From Incurvaria masculella (Eukaryota; Arthropoda; Insecta; Lepidoptera; Incurvariidae), in NCBI GenBank assembly GCA_946894095.1, contig OX335660.1, positions 749,001 through 813,000 on the forward strand: 64,000 nucleotides of DNA. The letters run 5' to 3'. The notes beneath the pieces are model-generated. The model ran no database searches. It was not told the DNA's origin and saw only the letters and a list, made by a program, of their open reading frames with translations. A program made the position numbers and the translations under genes. Positions 52,866-63,525 of the stretch are shown one piece after another (the first letter of the stretch is position 1; the number at the start of each line of letters is the position of its first letter).

Positions 52866-53915
52866 ATCAGAATCAGAATCAGAAATGTTTTTATTCATTG
52901 TCAATTGATACATGCTGGCCAGAGCGCGCGAGCGTCTCAGGTGTGTGGCTAAGAACTCCTATTGTAGAATGTCACTGCCTTAACATCCATAGTTATACTA
53001 CCTTTAAGTAGGTGTATGGTCTTGTGCTAGTCTATCTAATTTGATTTTCAAGACCGCTGGTACAGTGTAGTCGGATTTGGGTGTTGGGAAGGAATCGGGA
53101 TCGGATTGGGTAGGGTGCTGGGATTTGTGCTTAAATTCTACGGATTCTCGGTGCAGTCTGCCTCTCGCTGAGCGGCCGGCTGCGTTCTTTCTTTTCTACA
53201 TAGTTTATCTCGCCAAGCCGGGAGTCTCGCATCCGCGGATTGTTGAGATAACAATCACCAGGAGCCTCCAAGTCAGTGATGTGGAGCTCTTCGATACGCC
53301 TGAGCATATCGCCGTGCAGATCAGTTGCACGGATCTCCCATGGATCTTGGTCTAGCATTTCCCACAGTGTGTCAGTGTCTAGTCTGCGTGGTATTTGAGC
53401 TGCGCATTTCAGTGCCATACGGTACTGCCTCTCTATCATCAATCTGTTGGTCTTGCTAAAACGAGGCAGTAGCTGTACCGTTCCGTAATCAAGTATCGGA
53501 AGCAGGCAGGCCTGTATGATGCGCCGCTTGACTTCCAAGTCTACGTTCGAGTACCATCCGATTATCGGGTAGAGTGCGCCTCGAATTCGCTTGGCTTTCT
53601 TTGTCACATATCTCGCATGCGGGCCCATCGTCATCGTCTTGTCGTAGATTACTCCCAGGTAGCGGATCTCTTTCTTGTAGTAAATTATCTCGCCTGCCCT
53701 CAGACGGATGTGGTGTCTGTATTTATGCTTCTTTGTGAACATGATACACTCAGTCTTATCCACGTTACACTTCAGTCCCCATCGTTGGTAGTATCGTACG
53801 ATCGTCTCGGTGGCCCATTCGGCTCGCTGGGTAGCTAGGTCGGGTTTGTATGCTCGATTAAGAATGCATATTATCTTTCGACCGGTTGCTACGTTTCGTC
53901 GCTCGTGTGGAACAC
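52866..53915 (-). pseudogene. Jockey-like LINE 3' end, long open C-terminus
   Basis: The minus strand is open from about 53915 to the stop at 53131, some 260 codons. It reads RWGLKCNVDKTECIMFTKK, IRYLGVIYDKTMTMGPH, QACLLPILDYGTVQLLP and ERQYRMALKCAAQIPRR. The order W.L..N..KTE.I.F...YLGV..D...H...ACLLPIL.YG is the thumb and C-terminal part of Jockey-superfamily reverse transcriptases; the YxDD core is upstream of the truncation. A 265-bp 3' UTR ends in a (TTCTGA)n tail at 52866-52888. The upstream stop near 53917 marks decay or the 5' break. Confidence 0.75.
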
Positions 53916-53917
53916 TT

Positions 53918-54960
53918 TAGCATCGATAAACCAGGTTCAGGGACCACATTCTACAAACAGGCTTCGGCTTTTGCCCACAAATTATGCAGTATCTCTTCCA
54001 CCGAACGTAAACCGTCTGGCCCGAGGTGGCCGGACGACTTATGCTCTGTAATCTCTTCCCACACACAATCTTCCTTACACAAATCGTGCGTTATCGGACT
54101 AAATAAATGCTAGATACTTTTCTTGTAGCCACTTGAGCAATGCATCGCTTTTAGAAGGTTCTCTACTTGCGTCACCTCTTTCCCTAAACTATGGTTGTAT
54201 GGTTAAGAGAGGCGTGTGTGACTGGTCTGCTGCTGTTAGATGGCGGACATAGGGCCGAGTGCACGAAAGGACACAAAATCAAAATCAACGTCAACGTATG
54301 ATTAAACACGTCACTTTTATGAACCATACTGGAAGATAAATGAGTCAACTGCATGCAGTTCACTAAAAGTGACGTATTTGAACATTGATTAACTCAGACG
54401 TATCTTCCTGCAATCGGGGCATAGTCTTTGCAAAGAAACTGATATTGGTCATGAACACGGCATGAATTGTTGATTTTTTGTGGATTAATGTGTATATGTT
54501 AAATGTTTTCATTAGTGTTGATCTCCTATCATAAACGGTAAAGACTTGCCGTTAAGGATGTTCCGTACACAATACACAACAATAGATGGCTACTGTTCGA
54601 TTCCAGTCGGGGATTGACGCACGGCAGAAAATGCTTGGTAGCTTCATCTCCCCTGCGTCCAGATGGAAATAACGCGCGAGGTTCGTGCTTACTCCGATCT
54701 CTAACTAAAGAATGAAGGGACGGGTCGGGACGGGTATTGTGTCTCGCTCGCCGGCGGAATAGCGGAAAATACTTCCAGATCATTTATTATGTATATCCGT
54801 TCGTAATCTTGCGATATTCCCATTCGCATCTTATCACACTTGCGAACTCGCGGGGAGCCGATACAAGTCCGGAGGCTTTGTCGGACATTTCAGTTATCTC
54901 GCTGTGTAGTAAGTACATGTTATGTATTTTAACGTAAGAGCGATATTAGGCTTATTTTAT
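53918..54960. other. No gene; weak inverted repeats
   Basis: Around 54300-54420, ACACGTCACTTTTATGAAC pairs with a GTTCACTAAAAGTGACGTAT-type segment, and TGGAAGATA with TATCTTCC, suggesting an eroded fold-back. No coding motif. Confidence 0.3.
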
Positions 54961-55189
54961 TAGGGTTCCGTACCCAAAGGGTGCCAACGGAACCCTGTTA
55001 CTAAGCCTCAACGGTCCGTCCATCCGTCCGTCGAATGTAGTAGGCAAGCAGCTGCAGTTTTCACAGAGTGTGGATTTATATTGCCACTGTACAACGACCA
55101 TACAAAAAACGTGATTATTTGTGTTAAATCTTGTACGATGGTACGGAACCCTTCGTGTTCGAATCCGACTCGCACTCGGCCGGTTTTTA
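54961..55189 (-). mobile_element. MINE-2-like MITE, internally deleted
   Basis: Both ends are present (AGGGTTCCGTACCC, CTCGGCCGGTTTTTA), but the copy is only 229 bp, with a very short CCGT array and loss of the CACAGGGCTGTATCTC segment. Confidence 0.75.
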
Positions 55190-55298
55190 TATAATACTCG
55201 CTTCATAAATATTTTGTTTACGGGTTGAAAATTGTAACACCACTGTTATCCTGTGCAAAGAATAGTCTAATCAATAACTTTCTAGGAGGTTACCATGG
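55190..55298. other. Short spacer
   Basis: AT-rich; no motif. Confidence 0.3.
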
Positions 55299-55452
55299 TA
55301 AATTAACACGCCAGTTGAACAGGCAAGTGGGTGATTAAAAACTGTCAAACGACGTGTTATTCGGCCAAGTGATGTGAAATAGCATGGTACGAAATACAAC
55401 TACGTGTTAGATTTAATCACACCTTTACTTGTTCACCCGGCGAGTAAATTTA
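55299..55452. mobile_element. Short MITE with TA duplication
   Basis: Inverted ends of about 38 bp: TAAATTAACACGCCAGTTGA on the left and the inverse of TAAATTTACTCGCCGGGTGA on the right. A TA dinucleotide at both edges fits Tc1/mariner-type insertion. 154 bp, non-coding. Confidence 0.55.
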
Positions 55453-55528
55453 CAATCCCTCTGTTCACTGGGATGATGCAGTTCCGTTCGTGGTTCCCAG
55501 TACCTAATGTATGACTATGTGTTCCGCT

Positions 55529-55682
55529 TGGCTCGTAGCCTAGTGGCGCGGGGACCGGCCTAGCGTACCAGAGGCCCGGGTTCAATACCAACTTGCACCA
55601 CTGTCTTTCTCTTTCAGAGTTCGATAAGTGCATTTCGTCACGAATGCGAGCTGCTTCATGGTTCGGAATCCATGTAAAACTG
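55529..55682 (+). mobile_element. tRNA-headed SINE, 5' part only
   Basis: Box A TAGCCTAGTGG and box B GGTTCAATACC are intact. The copy stops after GGAATCCATGTAAAACTG. The next SINE piece (55760) is inverted and lacks this head, so the two may be rearranged parts of one locus. Confidence 0.7.
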
Positions 55683-55759
55683 TTTTTTTTATTAAGTATT
55701 CTACCCTTATAAATAGATGAAAGCTGTACCAAATAGGCTTCCGTAACGAAAGAGTAACT

Positions 55760-55994
55760 TTTTTTTTAATGAAGTGGATTTGGATGACTTATAAACAAAC
55801 CTCATAATATTATCCCAACACAATGCATTCCCTTAGGTGTCATGCCAGGGTCCTTTATAAGTACGCATAACTGGATGGAAACCACGCACAATGTATTTCT
55901 TTCGGGTGGGCTTAACCTTACCACCTAGTCCGGCAACGGTTACTTGTTACAGTTTTAACTGGATTCCGAACCATAGAACCGCTCGCAATCGTGA
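55760..55994 (-). mobile_element. SINE, head missing
   Basis: A T-run at 55759-55767, then the body in reverse to GAACCGCTCGCAATCGTGAG. Contains several small deletions. Confidence 0.6.
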
Positions 55995-55999
55995 GTTAT

Positions 56000-58985
56000 A
56001 AGTGTCAGTATTATGGATTACATAAACGTCATTGCTAGCAATACCACAACAGAAATAGGGTGAGATAATAAGCTAACGAAACCCTAATAAATGCAAATCT
56101 AACGTCCATTGCCGCAACATGTGCGCGAGACGGCGCGTCAGATGTAGGGACAAAAACAATTTCTACATCTCCATTAAAAACGTTCCCAATCCCAAATTCT
56201 GTTTTGTTATCTTTGACAACGGGCCGAGGGTTCCGTCCGATACCTCCGCCTCCACCGCGCCGCCATGTGTGCCGACAAGGCTTTTGTGTGAGTTTTTTTT
56301 CGGGGCCGGTTGCGTGAGTGGTGGGTATCGCCGGGTTTAATGGAGATATGATCACGCCATGCGGTGGGCGTGGCGTCACGGTTGTGCTTGTTGTACGTAC
56401 GTCATATGTTGTGCCTAGGTACATAAATCATAAAGTGTATACATTAATTAACATTTGAATCATTTTAAATTTGTTTATTTTACAGTAATTTAAAGTAAGT
56501 TACAATAGCCCTTACAATATAACCTTTTTTGTAAAATTACAATTTGATTTCAATGTTTTATTTGAACAAGTGTGAGCGTCCGAGGACTAATAAATTAAAT
56601 AAAAAAACATATCTCAAAAAATAGTTTTTATGTGAATTTAGTATAAATAAGCGTATTTATATTGAAAGTTTGATTTTTTACAGCTCGAAGGGACCATCTA
56701 CAGAAGCATTTGATATTAATTTCAACTTATAACAGGGGTCCCCCGCCCCGCGTTTCTAAGAAAAAGAGATGTAACTGACAGACTGACAGACGATAACGAA
56801 GTTTTCCTACATATAATGGTGAACACTAAAAACCTCGTGATAAGTTATCGAGTATTAATTTACTATCTAGGATTAAATAATAGTATTTTGTAGTATTTCA
56901 AACTAATTTCTATATGGAAGGACATAATACCTCAGAATCTGCAACCCACTGCATTTTCTATACTATAATTAGAGAAGACAACTTCCCTTATTTGGCGTTT
57001 TGTCTGTTTCAGACGAACCCTCTAATCTTCACAAAGGAAATTGCCGATCGAGTGAGTATGCATTGATATAAGTAAGGTTTTAAAGTCGTAATCTAGGTTT
57101 CTGCACGCCGAAATACAGCATTTGCTTTCGGATTTAAATAACGCCTGCGCAAATTCGATACAGCAGAATGTCGAGACGCGAGAGATGAGAAGCGGGCGTC
57201 TGGGGAAGCGATATGAAACAAGAGGCGAGACGCGTAGCCCGGCGGGTTCGTGGTATGAGGGTTACGTCAAACGCCGTTCAATCATGTTTGGTAGGCAACC
57301 GACTATTTACGATGCTACGAAATTATGCCGAATTTCGTGTCACGTGGACATCGTGAATAATCTAAAATTCAAATAGTTCATATCTATAATATAATTCATA
57401 GGTAATTTAATGAGATAACTTTTGTACAGCTTGTATAGTGGTTGTATTATTCTAGGTGTTCTTGAAATATATATTTTATATAAATGTAGGCATATCTGAA
57501 GCGAATAATGATCAGGATCAATGTTAACTGAATTACAAAAAAATGCCGGAAAAAGGTTTTCAACGTCTAAATACTCGCACAAGTCGATTGCACCGTCTCG
57601 ACTAAGGTTTGTGCGAGTGAGGAAGTGACGTACAACGATGAACTTCATTCCGTAAAGGACATTCAGAGTCAGTTCGTTGCATGTTCGAAATTGTCGCAGA
57701 GCAGAGAATTGATCTGCCCGTACTATTTATCCAATGCATTGATCGCCCTGGACTTATGATGCACGGGTCTTTGTCTGCGTAAGTAATCCCCCCACCCCCT
57801 ATTAATCACGAGAGGGCGAGTGTGCGGGGAGGGTAAGAGCATAGACCTAGCATAGCGCGCTGTTCTTACAAGACGAACAAAGCGTGGGAGTGAGACGTCA
57901 GCTCAAGTACCACTGCCGCAAGTTAGAGGGAGATGGAACACATCTGCCCGATGAGACTATTTCTGAAATCGTTATCAATACATTGGAGTCGCGCTCATGC
58001 AATGTGCCTTTATGACTTCTCCTGTTTTCCTTAAAGAACGGATGGTGACCTATGCATTTATAGATTGTTTAGTGAACAAGAGTAAAAAACCCGGACAAAA
58101 CTCTTTTTTGATAGTAAATAAGGGGTGACCCACTGCTTCTTTGTTGATCAAAGTTCTTAACTTTTCCTCAATATTTCAAAGTAAAACTTAAAACATAACT
58201 TCAGATCATCATTTCGAAGCTACACAGCGATTTAGAAATGTGTGGCGGCATGCTTTGTAAGCATACCGCACACACACATGTATAGGTGTTTACTCCCGCC
58301 TCAGTCCACGCGCGCTGCGACGCGCGAAATTATTCAGTGAATATACGACCTTCTACCAGAACGCACGCGTTTTACTCCGGACTGGCGAGTCGACATTTAC
58401 GTACGCCAAAAATGTCAGTACATTTTGTATGAAACGATTTTCGTCTCATCCGTCAGTTAACTCTGTATGTCTTTACATTCTAAGCCTATGGGTGAGAGAG
58501 ATGGTGTGTGTATATATGTGACATAAAAATTAGCGGCAGCGTCTCCTGGACCCGCGTCTCGGCGGCAGCGGAACAATTTCCGCGAGACTCCAGCCGCTCG
58601 GCCGGTCGCCTCGCCCCCTCCGCGCTCCCGCCGACAGTGACGTGAAATGAATGGCCCCCACTTGATTTCAATAGGAAAGGATTATGAGAGATACAATGAA
58701 AAAGGGACCGGATGCGTCTGGGTTTTATTTCGATTCGGCGGAGTGTGAAAGCTCCGGGGTAGCTCAAAAATGTGGGTCCTTCGAGCGCGAGCCTAATTAA
58801 TGACGTGAGACCTCAGATCAAAAAGCAAGATGTGCCACCTAGCGCGCAGATCGGTTGTTCCCAATTTTCTAAAATTACCAGCCCAAATTCCCAGACGTAT
58901 AGGAGTATATAAGTGTATGAAGGTTTGTGTGGATTGGAACTGACTTTGCGAAAGGATTCCGGAACATACTCGGTGGCGATATTTG
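56000..58985. other. Three kilobases without a recognised gene
   Basis: 56100-56400 and 58490-58640 are GC-rich. 56660-56850 contains GACAGACTGACAGACGATAACGA-like sequence and may be a decayed MINE-2 relative. A minus-strand frame of 102 codons at 57340-57648 is unrecognised. 57780-57800 is C-rich. Nothing else stands out. Confidence 0.3.
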
Positions 58986-58990
58986 GACTG

Positions 58991-59370
58991 TGGTCAGCCT
59001 CGGTAGCCCGGTGGTGCGACGCCTTGCTTCGATAAGCTGGGTAAGCACCTCTGAGCGCGGTTAGGTTCTGGATGGGTGACCACTTTCAACCGTTGAGGCT
59101 GACCGTGGTTCGGATTCCACCTAAAACTGTAGGTCTCCTTCCTTACTTACTAGGTGGTAGGGTTAATCCCGCCCGGGTTGGTACCATCGCACTGAATGTA
59201 CGATTGTCGAAGAGGCAATCAAAATTGTCCGTGTTTTCCATCCAGTTCAATGTAGCCGAGCAATATAAGTAAGGTCCTGGCAAGGCAGCTAGTTTCCATG
59301 AAGTGTGTAAGGCTAATATCTGACGTTCAGTTTGGTATCAGCCATCCATGTCCAGTTACATAAAAAAAAA
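58991..59370 (+). mobile_element. SINE with 5S rRNA-like head, full length
   Basis: Begins TCAGCCTCGGTAGCCCGGTGG (box-A-like), then AAGCTGGGTAAGCACC and GCGGTTAGGTTCTGGATGGG with TGACC, equivalent to the 5S box A to box C region. It continues into the common body and CAGTTACATAAAAAAAAA tail. This is the clearest plus-strand member of the 5S subfamily. Confidence 0.75.
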
Positions 59371-59417
59371 CATACAGACGAATTGATAACCTCCTCCTTT
59401 TTTGAAGTCGGTTAAAA
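59371..59417 (+). repeat. Terminal fragment of the ACCGACTTCAA MITE
   Basis: CATACAGACGAATTGATAAC then CTCCTCCTTTTTTGAAGTCGG, the right end of the repeat at 20895-21275, directly abutting the SINE poly(A) tail. Confidence 0.5.
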
Positions 59418-59571
59418 AACGATGCTCGGCCAGCTTCCCATACTATTAGTCACACTTTGTCCATATGGCTGTGTCGCGGGAACGACCATATTTTTTAAAT
59501 TGTTTTTAAGAAACCTTTCAGCTGATCTTAGATTATAACATGATAATTATTTTAATATTTTCAAGCCAATG

Positions 59572-59614
59572 ACAAAGTTTCATTGTTTACGGACTGTAAA
59601 CAATGAAACTTTGT
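59572..59614. repeat. Perfect 19-bp stem, 5-base loop
   Basis: ACAAAGTTTCATTGTTTAC (59572-59590), loop GGACT, then its exact inverse (59596-59614). No T-run typical of a terminator follows. Flanks carry further partial pairing (ATGAC / GTGTGTCAT). Confidence 0.85.
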
Positions 59615-59619
59615 GTGTC

Positions 59620-60210
59620 ATGTATTAACTTATGCGTAATGTGGGTGCATGTATGTATGTATGTCTTGAGTGTATATGCCACTCCTCCTTCCTTTTCATT
59701 TCTGTGCGTGAGACATTCGCACGCCCGCTCGGGGTCCACTCGTCGGCTCACTCGGTGAGGTTATTTCACTCGTTTTCAGCATCGTTATCCTGAGTCCGTC
59801 CGTCGCTTCCTAAAGGGCCTCGAATTAGGGATACGTTGAATTGGAAAATGTTGCTCCATTTTTCATTTCGCCCGGACTCGATCGCGTGTTCGCAAACGCT
59901 CGGAAGTGTTGTACGGGGAACGCTGAACGATGATAATCAAACTTGAAATGATTAATTAACAAAATTAATGGAATCCATAACCGATAATTTATCAGGCGTA
60001 TCTGTACAGTGCCTGTTTGGTGATTGGTTGCATTGAAAATTCGTATGGTCCGTTTTACCTGGAGGAGAGGAAACCAAGTTTTATTGTTCGTCTTAATCTA
60101 CATTTAAAGGTATATTTAAAACAAGGTTATAATGAGTGGAACCGCATATGCTAAATGCTCAAAACGGTGTTTTTAGCGTTAAAATTACTAAACTACCAAC
60201 ATCAATGTTA
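59620..60210. other. No recognised feature
   Basis: A (GTAT)n run at 59650-59662; otherwise unremarkable. Confidence 0.3.
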
Positions 60211-60214
60211 GAAT

Positions 60215-60521
60215 AAAAAAACCTGCCAAGTGCGAGTCGGACTCGCACGTGAAGGGTTCCGTATCATCGTACAAGATAAACACGCTTTTAACCCAAAAAT
60301 AACACGTTTTTTGTATGGGACCCCCTTTAATTTGCATTATTTTATAATTTTACCTATTTGTTTGTTATAGCGGCAAAATAAATACATAATCTGTGAAAAT
60401 TTCAGCTTCCTACCTGTTACGGTTCATGAGATACAGCCCTGTGACTGACGGACGGACGGACGGACGGACGGACGGACAGCGTAGGTTCCGTTTACACCCT
60501 TTGGGTACGGAACCCTAAAAA
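60215..60521 (+). mobile_element. MINE-2-like MITE
   Basis: Full copy, AAAAAAACCTGCCAAGTGCG to GGAACCCTAAAAA, with seven or so GGAC units near 60450-60478. The segment GGCTTAGTAATAGGG between the array and the end has been deleted. Confidence 0.8.
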
Positions 60522-60748
60522 GAGGAACACACGAATCCCTTTCTTTGATGTAATGTATACAGAGAGATTGATTTACCGATTTTGTTACGTTATCGAATCA
60601 ATATTGAAAAGTGTGCTAATTTTAATTTTAGTTTACACTGTAGTCGTTTCTGTGTACTGCTTCTCGCTGCGCGATGCCGTACTTGGCCGACGCGTGTAAC
60701 GGGGGCCAAACCCGGCAAAGTTTCTGGTCGTGTATTCTTCGCCTGAGG

Positions 60749-60986
60749 CATAGCCTGCTATATTGTTTTCTGTCTGTGTGTGGTTACAAGCCGTGAAGTA
60801 GAAATTCGGCAACGTCGCGTCGTAGGCCGACACGCAGTTGGATTCAACATTGCCGGCCGGTCTTTCAGTATGCTTGGTGCCGCCAGCTACGAAGTGCGCT
60901 TGAATTGTTCGTTCTTGATTTGACTCAAATGTGTTGATTTGGTGATTGGACACACAAACAAACACAAAACAATACAGCAGGCTATG
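60749..60986. mobile_element. TIR element with 7-bp TSD
   Basis: Inverted ends start CATAGCCTGCTATATTG (left) and CATAGCCTGCTGTATTG (right), with about 25 bp at two mismatches. They are flanked by CCTGAGG on both sides (60742-60748, 60987-60993). GT-rich subterminal parts follow. The 170-bp core is GC-rich and part of a 110-codon minus frame crossing the ends; no transposase is recognisable. The related arm at 38403 lies beside the THAP gene. Confidence 0.65.
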
Positions 60987-61190
60987 CCTGAGGTAATCGT
61001 ATCGGGAATAGAGACTAATCCAACTATGTAATATGCGTCTAATGGATGAAACAACGAAACTGATACTGGAACTGATGTAAAGGGCATTTGGCCTGAAAAT
61101 CTGACAAACGTCATAGATATCAAAATATACTAACAGAGTATGAGTTTGGCCATTAGAATTTGAAATAAATTTAATATATCGCCGCGCCTT

Positions 61191-61256
61191 CGTAAAATAA
61201 GCCGCGTAACAAACCGGCCGCCGTTTGGTGCCCCATGTGAGGCGGCTTATTTTGCG
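61191..61256. repeat. 15-bp hairpin arms (AAAATAAGCCGC)
   Basis: CGTAAAATAAGCCGC (61191-61205) pairs with GCGGCTTATTTTGCG (61242-61256) with one mismatch around a GC-rich loop. Confidence 0.6.
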
Positions 61257-61484
61257 ACTTTTTTAGAGCACGGTAATGTAATCCTAATGTTAGCATCCTG
61301 CTTACCAGAAATGAGACTACGCATAATAAACTCGGTTTTAACGAGAAATCAGTATGCTTGGCTTGTGCCCAGGAGCAAATGTGCTATGAATAGACAAATT
61401 CCCTTTGCGAAACCACGCTCAGCAAGACATCACGCCAACTGATTTGCGGAATATGATAGCGGCATAGAGCATAATGGGTTGTTA

Positions 61485-62433
61485 TCTAATAATCTAATCT
61501 AATCTAATAAATATTATAAAGGGGAATGTTTGTAATAATGGATGGATGGATGGATGTTTGTTACTCTTTCACGTAAAAACTACTGAATGGATTTTAATGA
61601 AACTTTACAATAATATAGCTTATACATCAGAATAACACATAGGCTACAATTTATAAACATATTGTGCCCATGGGCTTTAGAACTTTCACGGGGCTGCGAA
61701 AACGATGCCGGTAGCCCTACTTCACACCGGCGGGAGCGGGGCCGGCGGCGGCGGCGGGAGCGGGGCCGGGGGCAGGGCGGCGGTGCGACGGGGGCGGGTG
61801 CGGGGAGCGGGGGGGGGGAGTACGGCTTGGTATTTCCCGCAACTTTAGGACTACTTGGCAAAATCCTTGAGAACCAATTACTCGATTTAGATGCGGATTG
61901 TATCTACGTCTAGCCTGATTCTACTAAAAACTTATAGATTACATAATATAACGCTTCATTACCAGAAGGGTAAGTAGTGAGTCTTAAAGTCTTATAACAT
62001 GCGAACCACTTACCTGATTTATATGCGTATTTTATCAATGTATAGCATCTCTGGGAGCAGTCAGGTTCGAGATGGGTTACTGTTTTCGATGTTGAGGCTG
62101 GCTGTGGGTTGGAGTCCACGCAAAACTTACCTACGTTACACGTTACTTACTAGGTAAGCAATGTAGCAGTGAAAGTGCAGAAAGGTTCTCGCGGCAAATG
62201 TTTTTTTTTAAATAGCCACCAAACGTCAACGAAGCTCTAAATGGGAATTATTGGATGTTTCTCATTAAATCATGCTATTTCGGCTCGAACGATCTTGATT
62301 AAATTTGGTACATGGATACATTGTCCTGGACCAGTTTGACCCTATTTTGGACCAGTCATGTGGGCTACTTTTTATCCATGAGATAATTTACGCCGACACT
62401 AACCCGGGCGGAGCCGGGTACCGCAGCTAGTTA
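61485..62433 (+). mobile_element. Non-autonomous Helitron with GC-rich core
   Basis: The 5' part AATATTATAAAGGGGAATG, GTTACTCTTTCACG and AACTACTGAATGGATTTTAA are typical of lepidopteran Helitrons. The 3' end is GGGCGGAGCCGGGTACC, then GCAGCTAG before T. The centre contains a (TGGA)n run, a strongly GC-rich block at 61725-61825 and a SINE fragment. There is no Rep/helicase frame. The exact 5' base is blurred by a (TCTAA)n run. Confidence 0.65.
62040..62160 (+). mobile_element. 5S-headed SINE fragment inside Helitron
   Basis: CATCTCTGGGAGCAGTCAGG, then GAGATGGGTTACTG (5S box C-like) and GTTGAGGCTGGCTGTGGGTT, followed by TTACTTACTAGGTAAGC. Only the head and the start of the body are preserved. 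Confidence 0.5.
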
Positions 62434-62473
62434 TATATAAATACATTAAAACTTCGACGTATAATTTTTATAT

Positions 62474-62761
62474 TTTTTAGGATTCCATACCCAAAGGGTG
62501 CCAACGGAACCCTATTACTAAGCATCCGCTCTTCGTCCGTCCGTCCGTCCGTCTGTCACAGGGCTGTATCTCATAAACCGTAATAATTATGCAGATGAAA
62601 TGATTACAGAGTGTGTATTTGTTTTGCTGCTATGACAACACATAGGTAAAACGTAGTTAAAACGAACCCCATACAAAAAACGTAAACGTTTGATCTTAAA
62701 TCTTGTACGATGTTACGGAACCTTTCGTGTGCGAGGCCAACTTGCACTTGGCCGGTTTTTT
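62474..62761 (-). mobile_element. MINE-2-like MITE
   Basis: Full length, TTTTTTAGGATTCCATACCC to ACTTGGCCGGTTTTTTA, with three CCGT units plus CTGT. The end AGGATTCCATA has drifted from AGGGTTCCGTA. Confidence 0.8.
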
Positions 62762-62764
62762 ACT

Positions 62765-62985
62765 TATACTATTTGATGTATTTCTGTTTTTGGCACAATC
62801 TCATAAATCTCCCACGTAAATGTGTGATTTGCGCAACCCTGCCTTTTTTACGTACTTGCTCATAGAAGCATCATGACATATTCAATGCACTAGTGTCGAG
62901 CGAGTCGTGCTCATCTCGCGTGTCGCTACGCCTGAGCCCGGAGGGCGAGTCTCCGCGGAATAGCCCTCCGTTATTAGGGTGTCGT
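62765..62985. other. Unique spacer
   Basis: GC-richer from 62890 (CGAGCGAGTCGTGCTC); no coding signal. Confidence 0.3.
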
Positions 62986-63180
62986 AACATAAATCGTGGC
63001 AACGCAAATCCTGCTTCTTCGTTTAGTCGGAGGCTGTTGCCGATGAATATTTAAAGGGCGTTAAAGCAGAGTTATGTCCGCGCGGCGCCCTCCTGCGGGG
63101 AACCGCCACTCCTCGCAACCTGGGGGACCAGGACCAGGGGTCATCCGATCCACACATTATGTCTAGCTTTTCTACTTAGC

Positions 63181-63341
63181 TTTTAGGGTTCCGTACCTAA
63201 AGGGTGCGAACGGAACCCTATTACTAAGCCTCCGCTGTCCATCCGTCCGTCTGTCACAGGGCTGTATCTCGTGAACCGTAATAAGTAGGCAGCTGAAATG
63301 TTCACAGAATTTCTATTTATTCTGCCGCTACAACAATAAAT
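63181..63341 (-). mobile_element. MINE-2-like MITE, truncated (unit 1)
   Basis: TTTTAGGGTTCCGTACC end, short CCGT array and CAGGGCTGTATCTCGTG are present. It is cut at ACAACAATAAATAACA, the duplication junction. Confidence 0.75.
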
Positions 63342-63480
63342 AACATAAATCGTGGCAACGCAAATCCTGCTTCTTCGTTTGGTCGGAGGCTGTTGCCTAC
63401 GAATATTGAAAGGGCGTTAAAGTTGGACCAGGACCAAGGGTCACCCGACCCACACATTCAGTCTAGCTTTTCCGTTTAGC

Positions 63481-63525
63481 TTTTAGGGTTCCGTACCCAA
63501 AGGGTGCCGACGGAACCCTATTACT
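63481..63525 (-). mobile_element. MINE-2-like MITE terminus (unit 2)
   Basis: Only TTTTAGGGTTCCGTACCC to GGAACCCTATTACT remains, ending in unique sequence. Confidence 0.7.

Larger units (their letters stand above)
62986..63525. repeat. Imperfect tandem duplication containing MINE-2 ends
   Basis: Unit 1 (62986-63341) and unit 2 (63342-63525) both begin AACATAAATCGTGGCAACG, and both continue through GGGCGTTAAAG, GGACCAGGACCA and TCTAGCTTTTC to TTTTAGGGTTCCGTACC. Unit 2 lacks about 56 bp after GGGCGTTAAAG and has roughly 10% other changes. The junction lies inside the first MINE-2 copy. Confidence 0.8.

Noticed and set aside
57340..57648. 102-codon minus frame as a conserved gene
   Set aside because: No motif, no start context and an AT-rich C-terminal half of repetitive hydrophobic codons; left as unrecognised.
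60633..60965. 110-codon minus frame as a THAP-related exon
   Set aside because: It has HFVAGG reminiscent of a THAP CxxHF block, but the cysteine is missing and the frame crosses the transposon ends, so the likeness is too weak.
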